Shown: positions 1 to 11,622 of the stretch, piece by piece
Position numbering within the stretch: the stretch's first letter is position 1
Layout of the letters: each line of letters opens with the position of its first letter
NCBI RefSeq assembly: GCF_009730915.1
Contig: NC_052489.1
Span: 27,397,916-27,461,915, forward strand
DNA length: 64,000 nucleotides
Origin: Dioscorea cayenensis subsp. rotundata
Lineage: Eukaryota; Streptophyta; Magnoliopsida; Dioscoreales; Dioscoreaceae
Direction of reading: 5' to 3'
The notes under the pieces: generated by a model
Seen by the model: only the letters and a program-made list of their open reading frames with translations
Database searches by the model: none
Told to the model about the DNA's origin: nothing
Translations under genes and position numbers: made by a program

Positions 1-187
1 TCATGAATCATAAGTCTTTATTTCTTTTTTTATTTAGTATGGTTTATTCTTTTTTTAAAATCTAAAAATTTTGGTTTTTATTTAATTTATCATAAAACAA
101 TTTCTTTCCCAAAAATGATTTTTTCCCCTCAATTAGTCATGGCAGAAATTTTAGCTTAAAATTGAAATAAACACACATACAGAATTA

Positions 188-730
188 AAAAAAAAATCTA
201 TTTTTTGAATAAGGTGGATAAACCACTAATTTATTAAAAAAAGAAATACGGGAAGTCATAGGTACAAAAAGTAGCAGTGAGAAAAAGCTAAAAAGATATA
301 AAAGCAGTAAACCTCACTCGGGAGATGAGGAGAACAGGAGAGCGGAGGAATCATGAAAAAACACAATAAAAGGGAAAAAAATCCTGGAGCCTGCAAGTTA
401 AACATCTGAAGACATAGGCCTGTCCAGAAATGGATGTAACGGATTACTCCTGGTTTGGGCTGGGCGCCAGCTCGCTAGAGAAGTCGGTGGATCCGGAGCT
501 CGGGGAAGCTTTAAGGAGCGACTTGATCTTCCGAATGTCCTCCTGAAGCTTCCCCTGCAGATGAGATTCGAGTCTGCAGATAACCAAGTAAGAACCAAGT
601 TAGCTGTTTTGTATAAGATAGAAGAAATAGTAGAACAACTATGATTAAAAATACGATTGTTGCGTTCCAGCCAAATAATCCAGAAATTTCGCTCGAACGG
701 TCTATTAATATTACTACCAAAAATAAACAT
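188..730 (-). mobile_element. 3' end of a LINE (L1-like non-LTR retrotransposon), remnant
   Basis: On the minus strand an open stretch (730 to 398) contains the segment WIIWLERNNRIF, the signature found near the C-terminus of plant L1-type ORF2 proteins. After the coding remnant the minus strand runs through a short 3' region ending in GTGGTTTATCCACCTTATTC followed by an A-rich tail (poly-T on the plus strand near 186-205). It is strongly 5'-truncated and holds only the last part of ORF2. The same tail motif recurs in other elements of this window (see findings). Family level is well supported by the motif and tail; the exact left and right ends are approximate. Confidence 0.65.
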
Positions 731-867
731 TTTTTTAAATCAATAATAAAAAATAATAATAATATTTTATCTTGTCATACCTCAAACTCAAACAAATAGT
801 AGCGCAAAACCCTTGGCTTCCCTTTGAAACAAAAATCTTCTCCTCCTCCTCCTCTGAATACGTCGCC

Positions 868-879
868 ATGCGATCTTGA
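868..879 (+). promoter_or_regulatory. Minimal upstream ORF in the TWINKLE 5' leader
   Basis: An ATG at 868 opens a three-codon reading frame (Met-Arg-Ser, then TGA) that ends 14 bases before the chosen TWINKLE start at 894. It is out of frame with the main coding sequence. If the leader includes it, it could dampen translation. The transcription start is not known, so this is only a candidate. Confidence 0.35.
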
Positions 880-893
880 GAAGCTCTTCTACA

Positions 894-3800
894 ATGCCGG
901 CAATCCCTCATCGCCCTCTGCAAACCCTCCTCCATTCCAACCTCCTCATGGCCCTCTCCAAGAACCAACTTTTGTTCAAATGCCCAGCGGGAACAACCAT
1001 TCCCACCTATACCTTCCGCCTCCTTCGCCGTATCTCTTTCGCCCCTCATCCAGACCAGTGTCTCATTAAGAATCCAAGAAACTCTTCTTCTAAAGCTCTG
1101 TTCTTTGCTATGAAATCGTCCAGGGTTCAGTCTCCTGGCCCTCTAGTGCCTTCAAGAATCGGTGCTTGGCTTCAAAATCAAATCTTTTTCTGATTTTTGT
1201 GTTTTATTTTTGGAATAAATGTTCTAAAATTTGTAATATTTTTTTAATGGTTTTTGATGTTTTTTGTCGGGGGATTGGCTCAGTTCATGTGGCTTCAGTG
1301 GAAGAAGACACGTCCTTCGCCAAGCGCGTGGCTATGATGAAGTTGAAGCTTGAGCAGGCTGAGATTCGGTGCGCTTCCTTCGAGCCCGGACAGTACTCTA
1401 GCATGATATGTCCCAAGGTGCTTTTTTTGGCTATCTTTTTCTCTTTTCTTTTTCTATCATGCATTTTCTTGTTCAAGATGTGTTCTTGTATTGCTTATAT
1501 GTCAAATTGGACAAAATTGATCATTTATAGCTGTTGATTAGTAACTTGTATTTATAGTTCTTGATGGAATCATTCTGTTAAGTAAGAGTTCCATCTTTGA
1601 ATTAATGTTCTGCTGTAGAAAATATGTTCATGTTAGTTGTGAGCTCTGTCTAACACACAATGTAATCCTGCTATCTAGACGTTATCAGTGTCTAACAACA
1701 TCCATATTCACTAATTATATATTTATATTTGCTTAGTGTGAAGGAGGGACTTCAAAAGAGAGGAGCTTCTCTCTTTTCATTCGTGAAGATTGGTGAGTTT
1801 ATATTTTATCATATGCTTTCATGCTATATCTTTTAAAATTTTCTTATTTGCTATAGGTATTTAATATCTTGATTTTTTCTGTTGTCATATTGTGTTCACC
1901 TGGGCTGATTTTGTAGGGGACTGGCCATGTGGTCATGCTTCAGGGCCAAATGTGGATGGAGTGGTTCTATTGAGGTATGGTTGCTTTACGGAATTCTGGC
2001 TATTTAAATCAAGGAAAATGAACATAAGAAATCTGATGTTACATTTGTCCTGCCTGTGATCACCATTTTTTGGCAGGCCTCTGGAAAGAACAAGGACAAC
2101 CGAGCTGGTCCTAGTCAATCCTCCAAAGTGAAGGAGCATAGAGTAATAACTGAGGCAGATCTTCTTCTAGAGCCGTTGTCTAATGAGGTACAACGTAGGA
2201 AACTTGGATGTAGTTTTTTTCTGCTTCCTAGTATAAAGTTTATGCCTGAGACATGAATTACACTCTTCCTTCATAGACCACATGCTGTTTACCAAAGTTA
2301 ATGTAACTTGGATTTTCTTTTTGGCATGTCATCTCTTTAGCATCTTTCAAGTGATTTATTACCTGTACATGTTACTAATATTTTTTACAAGGAAAAACCA
2401 ACAGTTGCACTCTGTAGATTAGATGGTTCCCAATGGAAAATCTACTCATGGTGTTCGTCTTAGCATGAAAGGCTGCCATTTCTGAACATTCTTGTAACAT
2501 AAAATGCTATGTGACTCAAAATTCTTCGTCCATGTTGTTGGCTTGGTTTGAGACCATACCATGATATAGTTTCCTTAGAGTTGCTTTGATCCATGCAACA
2601 AATCCTTATTAATTCTGATGGATTAGAAACTTAAATTTACACAATATGCATTAACTGCCAGCCTCTTTTAATTCAGCTTGGGATCCATTATACCTATCTT
2701 TTGTCCATGGTTCTCATTGATTTTGCACTATTTTATTTTCAATTCTTCAGCTTGTTGAATACTTCTCTGCAAGAAAGATATCAGCAGAAACTCTTCGAAG
2801 GAATGCAGTTATGCAGCGCAGAGCACATGGACAGGTTCTTTTGCAAAACCTGAACATTCATGAATATATATGTAGATATATTTCATTATTCATCTGTCTT
2901 GTCACTGACTGTTTATCTCATCTGTAGGTTGTAATAGCTTTTACATACAGACGCAATGGAGCTCTTGTCAGTTGCAAATACAGGGATGTTAACAAAAACT
3001 TTTGGCAGGTAAAATTGTTGCCTCTGTTGATCTGTGCGTTACTAATTTGCATTGAAGCTTTTAAGTTCTATTTCCATGTGGTAATTGTTGGTTCATTGTT
3101 GAAGCCTGAAAATCTGACACTTGTTTGATTACTATATTTCCTTCTCGCAGGAAAGAGGCACTGAAAAAATATTTTATGGTGTTGATGATGTAAAACGAGC
3201 AAGTGACATCATCATTGTAATGATCAATCTGGAGCTGTTATTTTTGCTGGAAATCACTTCATTTTTGGAGTTTCTTTTTAACTTCTTTACTCTCTGGAAA
3301 TTGTTTCATGACGTATTGTAGGTTGAGGGTGAAATTGATAAGCTTTCCATGGAGGAGGCTGGATACCTCAATTGTGTCAGTGTTCCAGATGGCGCACCTT
3401 CTCAAGTTGCAAAAGAGATACCCAATGAAGGACAGGTCTGCCCACACTATTTTCTGATGATATTTTCATTAGCACCTTTAGTGACCAAGTTTTTCCTAGT
3501 GCTCTTGGTTCTTATGTATTTATTTATTTTGAAGTTCATGCCAGAAATTAATCTTCATTGCCTTAACTTCTTACTAAGATTATTATATTTGTCAGCAAAC
3601 TAATGCTCCTTAAGGCCACCACCCCACCCCACCTTGACTATAAAATTGTAATTAATTCTATGGTGACCTTTTTGACCATTTAAAAATCCTTGCACAATCA
3701 TGCAATTATTTGTAATTCTTTATGCTTAAATTTACATCTGACATTTCTTCATGTTCTCTGTGAAGCCAGGATAATAAGTTCCGATATTTATGGAACTGTA

Positions 3801-6800
3801 AACAGTATCTAGATCAGGTACTTGTTGTTGCAGAGCAAATTAATTGTTTGGAATATGTACCTCTAGAAATTGCAGCTAAGTGTGTTATTGAACTTACAAA
3901 ATTCTCCTATTAGGCATCTCGCATTATCCTAGCCACAGATGGTGACCGCCCTGGGCAGGCCTTAGCTGAAGAACTTGCACGACGCCTTGGTAAAGAAAGG
4001 TTACTGATGTCCTTAGCTTGTTGATTTTTTTTTTTCTTTTAATTAAATAATCTCTGTGGCATGAGAAGTACTTGCATTGGGGGGTTATCATAATTTGATG
4101 TATGCCTGATTATTTTCCATGGGATACAGATGCTGGAGAGTTCAGTGGCCTATGAAAAACGCTAATGAAGTGTGCAAAGATGCAAATGAGGTTTGCTCCT
4201 ACAATAATGAATTGTAAATCATGGAAAATTCAGAAATGTCCAATTTTTTTTACTGTGTTTGGTGTTGTAAGATATTGCTTGGGACAATCACTTGCATCGT
4301 GTCCTTGGTGATCATGTTGATTGAATTCACTATTATTTCGTCGGAAAGGGCCTGCATTCTCTTAATTTTGTCAGGAATAATTATTTTTATTTAGGATATG
4401 GTTTTCTTTGGGCAGGAGTTTCTCGTTTTTTTATGCTAGCTTTTAATGTTTTTATTTTATTTTTTTAACAGGTACTAATGCACCTTGGACCAGATGCTTT
4501 GAAAGAAGTTATCGCTAAGGCTGAATTGTATCCCATACGTGGCCTATTTACCTTCAGTGATTTCTTCAATGACATCGATACATATTATAGCGGTAATCTT
4601 GATCATGACCATGTTGTGTCTACAGGCTGGAGTGGTGTAGATGAATTTTATAAGGTATGGTTTGTGAATTACAGGAACAATTAGTTTATTGTGTTCTATA
4701 TATTATCAATAAGACCCTCATCTAATTTTGGAAATTAACTGATCTTCATGTTTTTTCTTTGAGAAATCAATAGTACTGCTTATTAGGTATTTTCTGTTAA
4801 TCTGATCTAGATGTGGTTATTTTTGTTTCATAACTGCAGTCAATTTTATGTTGTACCTTTGAGATAAAAGTTCCCATTTCTTGATTTATCTAAGTCATGT
4901 AGAAATGTCTCTGGAGTATTAAACAGTCTAGGACTATCATAGTATGAGCATTAAGTTGTTTGGCTTTAATGGACTGCAATCCCATTGAGGATCTGGAAGC
5001 CTCTCCTTTATAGCAAATCTAAACTATTTGCTTTCCCTTACATTTGTATGATTTTCACTTAGTTTCACGCTCATGGTTCACGTGATTCTTGTAAAGTAGT
5101 TTCAATACAATTTCCTATTTTCTCCTATTTTTCTTTCTTCATCGTGTCATGTTTTGGATAATGAAGTAGGGGCAAAACACTAAAACTCTTTTGCTTATAT
5201 GTGGGTAAACTAAAATAAAATTAGGTTTATCTCTCCTTATTTTTCTTTAAACATCTAGGTTGAATGGAATTTATTTTCTTGAAGCATTTCTGGTAAATCA
5301 TATGGTTTATAGTCTTATATATCACTTAATTGGGTCTGAACATTCTATCTTTTAAGAAATAATTGAGATCTCATGCAAGGTAATTTTCAGCTGGTCTGTG
5401 AAACAGTGTGTTTCTTCATGGTTTTTTGTATCTGGACAAAATAACAAGCTAAACTTATTCCTCTATAATTTGGGCATGGATAGGTTATTCCAGGAGAGCT
5501 TACTGTAGTAACTGGTGTGCCCAATTCTGGAAAAAGTGAATGGATTGATGCCTTGCTTTGCAATATTAACAGAAATGAAGGGTGGAAGTTTGTACTCTGC
5601 TCTATGGAAAACAAGGCAGGCTCTCTATTGACTTAAATTGTATATCCCCTTTATCTATTGAGCTTTTTTGGCTACTGATTTATGTGCTTCCTTTGTAGGT
5701 CCGGGAACATGCAAGGAAGCTTTTGGAAAAGCACATCAAGAAACCATTCTTGAATTCTAGGTAAAAGTAGCGTGTTTCTCACTTTCTAATTGCTGGTTTT
5801 ATTTCAGTTGTAGTCACTTTTCTCACCTGTAAGAGATTAATTTTTCTGAAGATTTTTAACAAGTAAAAATTCTCCCGTTTCTTCTCTTTGCTTTCTGATT
5901 ACTCATCTAGCTTGACTATGGCCATCTGCAAACATCATGGACCAGAGAGTAGAGTAACTAAATCTTGGCATACATGTTCATGATCATTTCCATTATGCTT
6001 TCTGATTGATTCATGAATAATGTATAGCTTTAGGCTGGGTTTTTGTTCCAATTATACGACTTGGCTGCTGATTGGATTGGACTCTTGTGCTCTATATTCT
6101 TGCCATGTTGGTAAACTTTAAGGCGCTTATATATGTTTCTGGTTGCCTAACTAGGTATGCAGAGTCGGCTGAGCGAATGACTGTTGAGGAGCTAGAGAAA
6201 GGGAAGGAGTGGCTGAATGATACCTTTCATCTTATCCGGTGAGGTTGCTGTTTTATCACACATGAAGTGCAACGGTTATCTAATATTTATGTTTAGCCAT
6301 GTTATAAGAAAATGCAAACTGTTGCTAGTGATTAAATCTGGACTATCTTTCTCAAATTTGCCTTCCTGGCCTCCTTCTCTCTTTTTTTTTTTTTCTTTTT
6401 TTTCTACTGGAGTGCACAAATGTTTGTCATATGATATTTTGCCTTAGTTACTTAAGTGGTATGTCAAACAGATGTGATGATGATTGCCTTCCATCTATTC
6501 AATGGGTTTTAACACTAGCAAAAGCTGCAGTTATGAGATATGGGGTGCGCGGACTTGTCATTGATCCATATAATGAACTGGATCATCAACGGCCCACAAA
6601 TCAGTGAGCATTCTATTTATATATTTTGCCATTAGTTTGGTCAATATTTCCTTTCTGATATATGTAAATTTTTTTAACCTTGTTCTTTTTTTTTCTTTTT
6701 CATTTCAAAACTAAATAGCAAACTTTTGAAGCAAGTACTCCATCTCTAAAGTTCTAAAACTAGTATGATTTTATGATGTTGCAGCATTCACCTGACTGCT

Positions 6801-7953
6801 TTATGTCTGTTGATTATATCAATTTTTGTTTGTTGATGTATTTTGTATCTTTTACTCTGATTAACAGGACAGAAACAGAATACGTAAGTCAGATGCTCAC
6901 CAAAATCAAGCGCTTTGCTCATCATCATTCATGTCATGTGTGGTTTGTTGCCCACCCCAAACAGGTATCATTCTTGATTACAGGCATGATTTTTACTGTT
7001 CAGTATTAAAAAAAAAAGTTTATATATTGTTCACAGTAATAATTTGTTTCCGTTTTTTTTTTCAGCTACAACATTGGGGTGGTGGTCCCCCTAATATGTA
7101 TGATATTAGTGGAAGTGCACATTTCATTAACAAATGTGATAACGGGATTGTTATTCATCGCAACAGGGATGAAAAAGTTGGGCCTATTGATCGTGTACAG
7201 GTCAGTTTGTTTCTCTTGGTTGCTGCTGTGGTGCTCTATATATTTATGATTGTTGGCCATGTTAGTCTAATACATTAATGTTATATACAATTGCATTCAA
7301 ACATAGGTTAGTATTTTCAGCTCTTGTAACTTTTATATATTAAAATCTTGCTCCTTAAAACATAAACTAATTCATATTTTATATCTTATATGGTACCAGA
7401 ACTATTGTTCTACCTTCTGATTTTAACCTGGTTCATACTGTCATTTCTGATAATTACTAAGTAACATATATTTGCTATAGGTTCACGTACGTAAGGTACG
7501 AAACAAGGTTGCTGGTGGGATAGGAGATGCGTTCTTGTCATATGACCGGTAAGTGATCTCTTCTCTTGATTCCCAATCTATGTCCTCTGTTGTGCCAATT
7601 TTCATTGATAGCTTACTATTTAAGACATGGACCAGACATAATCATGCTATCGATCTAGTTGCATCTGTGCATTGTGCATCCAAAATGCAGCCATTTGGAT
7701 TCCTTTTCTTGTATAGTTATTGCTGCTTAATCATTGAGTGACATTGGTTTGCTGCTTGATCATTTGGATACCTTTTTTTTGTATGGAGAATGCAATCTTA
7801 TGTATCATTAGTTTGGTGAAAACTTAAAACTACCTGCTTAGAAGTTCTTAAGCTTTTTATTTTCTGAGCCAAATAAACAGTGGGAGAGAAAATCACAATT
7901 GTTCGGTTTAATGCAGGGTCACTGGAGAATTTTTAGACGTTAAAGAAGAGTAG
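894..7953 (+). CDS. TWINKLE: TWINKLE-type organellar DNA primase-helicase, 21 exons
   Basis: Phage T7 gp4-like primase-helicase for plant mitochondrial and plastid DNA. Exons I read: 894-1161, 1284-1417, 1737-1792, 1917-1974, 2077-2187, 2751-2834, 2928-3008, 3151-3216, 3322-3435, 3770-3817, 3914-3999, 4130-4190, 4472-4654, 5484-5615, 5699-5760, 6155-6238, 6472-6603, 6868-6964, 7066-7200, 7481-7548, 7917-7953. They sum to 2097 nt, 698 residues plus stop, close to the Arabidopsis protein (about 709). An N-terminal presequence-like region (about 1-90) is followed by a zinc finger (C132, C135, C160, C165), TOPRIM acidic residues (E288; D349-G-D351), Walker A (GVPNSGKS, 461-468), Walker B region (LVIDPYNE, 571-578) and HVWFVAHPKQ (610-619). 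The start at 894 is the first in-frame ATG. Intron 14 begins with GC rather than GT. Exon phases all agree, so the gene looks functional; the exon 1/2 junction is the least certain. Confidence 0.93.
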
Positions 7954-8263
7954 TAGCTAACAGTCATTAAACTGATTGAATGACTTTGAAATGAAGTCTT
8001 TGCAGACACGGCTTCTCAAATGCAGCAAAGCACACCAAATCTGAATGAAAGGTGGAACCATTGAATCTTTAAAGAAATGAGATCATGGTGTACATGGTTT
8101 AGTATTTCTTCTCTTACATGATTCAAAGGAAAAAATCACAGTTCAAGTTGTTAACGTCCTTGAAAATTGATTACCATAGTCTAAACCTTTGTTCTCAAGT
8201 ATCATGAAGATGAAAGTCCAGCTTTAGTTTTTGAAATTACATCATTTTGATCAATTCAACCTA

Positions 8264-8265
<2 letters not shown>
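7954..8265. other. 3' flank of TWINKLE, no gene seen
   Basis: Probable 3' untranslated region and intergenic sequence. No open frame, repeat or structural signal recognised. Confidence 0.5.

Positions 8266-8301
<36 letters not shown>
8266..8301. repeat. (TA)n microsatellite
   Basis: An uninterrupted AT dinucleotide run of 36 bases. It is followed directly by GGGAAAAAG, which resembles the GGGAAAA start of the MITE at 40339 that also sits in a TA run; no matching right end was found here. Confidence 0.85.
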
Positions 8302-8303
<2 letters not shown>

Positions 8304-10274
8304 GAAAAAGATTTAGACGTCTGAAGCAAGATTGAAAAAAAGGCAATGGTTTCTTAATTTTTTATTTTAAAATAGCCAATAAGTCCTTTAGTTTTTAAAA
8401 ACGTCTCTCAACCCTTTCCTATTTTTTTAAAACTTTCTATTTTAGCCATATTATTTTTTAATTTATATTAATTTTTATAATATTTCTTAATTCTATGTGA
8501 CTGGCCATATTTGACAAGGCCGTGTGAGACCACAGGCCACGCAATGACGGAAAGCATCCCCATTGGCTTGGTGGGCTCCCTTCGGCCATGGCTAGTTGTG
8601 GGTTGGGCTTGTGGGCTGTGCAAGCTTGTTCTGAGCTCACCATGATAAGCCATGTGGGGGCTGGGTTAGCCTGCCAGTGAAAAAAAGAATTAAAAAAAAA
8701 ATGGGGGAAAGAAAGAAGAAAAGATAATTTTATAAAAATAATTATTTTTTTATTAAAAAAAATTAAATTAAATTATGAGAGATCTACATGATATTTGACT
8801 TTTTCAAAGCCCTAATTAGAACAACAAATCTCTTCATTTTAGTTTCCATAAGGGGTTGCTTCTGGCATTAGGTTATTGTTATTATTAATCAGAAGAAAGG
8901 ACACGTTAAGTCCCTGAATATTTACACTCATTTTACACATGACCAACAAAGGGCATTGAAAAAAATTAATTGTTTTTTTTTTAAATTATATTTCTATTTT
9001 TATTTTCAAACGTTCTTATCCGCTCTTTTTTCATGAGAGAGCAAGCTATTGCAGGATTTCCTTGTGTCATGGTTGATCCAACCTCATGTTAGTTCATCAG
9101 AGTCAAGTGATTTTGTCTCCATCCTACACAAGTCTCTGATGGCCAACTGAGCTCATGGAGGTATGTGAAGTTAAAATAAATAAATAAATAATAATATGAG
9201 TAAAATATTAATTTAAAAAAATAGAAGAGTGATGAAGTTTTTTTTTTTTTTTCAAAAGCTTAGGAATTTATTAGGTATTTAAAACAATGGCAGAGATCTA
9301 CAGATTCCTTCGAGAGTTATCTGAACTCTACGTCATTTTTTTTATTACTATTATTATTATTTTATTGAGATGGCGGTATGTGATGACAGTGATGTCCTTG
9401 TAACACCATAAATGTTTTGTGTGTCCTCAAGGAACCATTAATAATTTTCCTCAATTATATATAGGACTATCTCATTTTTTTACTTTTCCACTTGCCCATA
9501 GAACTATCTCAATTATATATATGATCATTCTGTGTGATTATACTTTTACCATCTATTTGGATGGAGGTAATTATCTCCTCTCAAAGGAATGTTTATTAAT
9601 CTTTAATGCCCACTCATGTTTAGATGCACATTAGATGCTATGATTATCCTTTATTATCACCCCATAGAGGGTGATCATCATTCCCCCAATTTTGGGAGAA
9701 ATGAGAGAAATGGGAGAGTAATAAACATGAAATGTCCATTTTACCCACTCCCAATGTATATATATAATATTAATATTAAAATAATTAATTTATAATAATT
9801 AGATAATAATTCTATATTAAATAAATAAATATTTGGAGATAATGGCTAATTTTTTTCATGGGAAAATTTTCATTTTATCCTAATCCAATTTATCTTTATT
9901 AAAATAATATTAATTTAATTAATAATTAGAATAATTAATTACAATAATTATTAAATGAAGATATGTTATTTAAATATTAAAATTAATAAATTATATTTAA
10001 AATATTTATAATTAAAGAAAATTAATTAATTAACCATTAATTATAATAATTAAATCATAAAGTGAGAATTTTAATTAATATTTAAACATAATTAAATATT
10101 TTATAACTAAAAAAAATTGATTAATTTAATTAATTAATTATAATAATTAACATGAGTAATACAAAATATTATTATAAATAAAATTTATTTACTATTAAAT
10201 AAAAACTCACTATATTATTTAGTATTATTTGTTTATATTAAAGACACAAACATAATTACTCACTATCTTTTTAT
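8302..10274. other. AT-rich intergenic DNA
   Basis: No gene recognised. A GC-richer patch at about 8500-8660 has short open frames on the minus strand without recognisable motifs. The stretch 9700-10270 is extremely AT-rich, made of near-repeated TAATTAAT-like words. A repeat fragment around 9040-9235 shares CCAACTGAGCTCA and an AAATAAATAAATAA run with sequence at about 14985-15110. Confidence 0.5.
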
Positions 10275-10475
10275 TTATTTATTTATTTATTTTTTTAGAA
10301 ATGCGACAAAGTCTCGGGAGGCCCGGGGACGTGCACGTGTGGGGAGGAAGGCTCAGCCGAGCCCACGTGCCCTCTCAGCATCGCGTGGGGACGTGAGGTT
10401 CGATCCCGGGTCACAGCAAAACGCAGCCCTATAAGGGACGATCATCAATTGACCCGAGGATGTTGGTTTTTACTT
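10275..10475. mobile_element. GC-rich insertion with tRNA-like box B, possible SINE remnant
   Basis: A sharply GC-rich island (10300-10460) in AT-rich surroundings, bordered on the left by a TTTATTTATT run. It contains GGTTCGATCCC near 10400, a good match to the Pol III box B, with an imperfect box-A-like stretch about 50 bases upstream. The T-rich tract on the left would fit an A-tail of a minus-strand element, which conflicts with the box B orientation, so orientation and class stay open. Confidence 0.35.
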
Positions 10476-11269
10476 TTTCACATTTCTAATAAATTACTTA
10501 TCTATTTTTCTCATTCTCAATGAATTACTCTCTCAACCAAACAAAGTTTTCATTTCCATCCCCACTCTAAAATTTTCATTCTTATCCTTTTCTGTAAATT
10601 TTCATTTTCGATTCCGTCATCAAAACGGAGGGTTATAGAGGTATTTACACGGAAGCGCACGTCTATTTGGTATGCAAAACAATTCAATTCACTTCAATTA
10701 CATCAAAGAATAAAGATTATTCCTTCATATGAAAATACATGAAGATGATGTCAAGCAACGACACTTGAGGGGGACACACAAATCCAACATTTTAGTTAAT
10801 ATTAAGGGACTAAAATGACACTTAATCTGCTATAATAATTTATAATAAAATTGAGATATCCTTAAAACAAAACCCAAAAAAAAAAAAATAAATAAATACT
10901 GAAATCATGCAGGCTTCTTTATCAACATGTTGCTTCCTGTTCTTTTCATATAACAAGGGAGCATCATCACTAGCCAGAGTTCTTGCGGTTCTCTCAGCTT
11001 GGTCTCATCTTGATCCTGCAGGCACTTATCATGTGTTTTCTCTTTAAAATTACTAAATTAATTAATTAATTAAACAGTATCATAATTAAAGTAGATGCCA
11101 AAACTATGAACATGGACATAAATAATAGTATTCAGACTAGCTCCCGTTTCTTGACCAGCAACAGCAGATGCAGATGCTTTTCCAACCAATCATCATTATC
11201 TTTTTGTTTTTAATTTCTCCAAACATAACATGGTTTTTCCATGTCTTTTATAAAATTAATAATATTATT
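10476..11269. other. Upstream region of BBE-like gene 1 (duplicated block)
   Basis: From about 10665 the sequence is similar to 17490 onward, upstream of the second BBE-like gene, for example the shared words GAAGATGATGTCAAGCAA and CATGCAGGC. This marks the left side of the BBE/PPR tandem duplication. No coding frame seen. Confidence 0.6.
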
Positions 11270-11500
11270 ATTTTTTATTTTTATTTTTTTACAAAGTCGA
11301 CAAGCCACAAATCAAATGACAAACGGGTATGGAGGTGCACTAGTTACGGTGGCTTGAATGACCTCTTGGGAATAATCCCCCGCTATGCAACCCTGGAAGA
11401 GAGAACGAGAAGTAATCCTCACCCTAAATATAAATTGTAATATGAGAGGTTTGAACTCGAGACCTCTCAATTACAATCATGGGCTAGCTCAAAGTTCCTA
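11270..11500 (-). mobile_element. tRNA-like SINE, minus strand
   Basis: Read on the minus strand this has a tRNA-like head (TAGCCCATGATTG as box A-like, GAGTTCAAACCTC as box B) followed by about 150 bases ending in GTGGCTTGTCGACTTTGT and an A-rich tail, seen as poly-T at 11268-11290 on the plus strand. Its 3' end resembles the end of the LINE at 188-730. It sits about 120 bases upstream of the BBE-like gene 1 start. The left limit is good, the right limit approximate. Confidence 0.55.
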
Positions 11501-11565
11501 ATATTAAAATATTGACAAACAAAAAAAATTGTCTATTTAAAAAAACAAAAACAAAAAAAGGAAAG

Positions 11566-11576
11566 TTTATATATAC
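11566..11576 (+). promoter_or_regulatory. Probable TATA box of BBE-like gene 1
   Basis: TTTATATATAC lies 46 bases before the first ATG of the gene and is conserved in sequence and position upstream of the paralogue (18758-18768). Confidence 0.6.
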
Positions 11577-11622
11577 CCAATGAAAAAGTAAAACACAAGT
11601 CAGAGAAACACACACACAGAGA

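Noticed and set aside
10390-10415. tRNA-like box B (GGTTCGATCCC) considered as a tRNA gene
   Set aside because: No cloverleaf can be built around it: no acceptor stem pairing and no anticodon stem. It is treated as a possible SINE remnant only.
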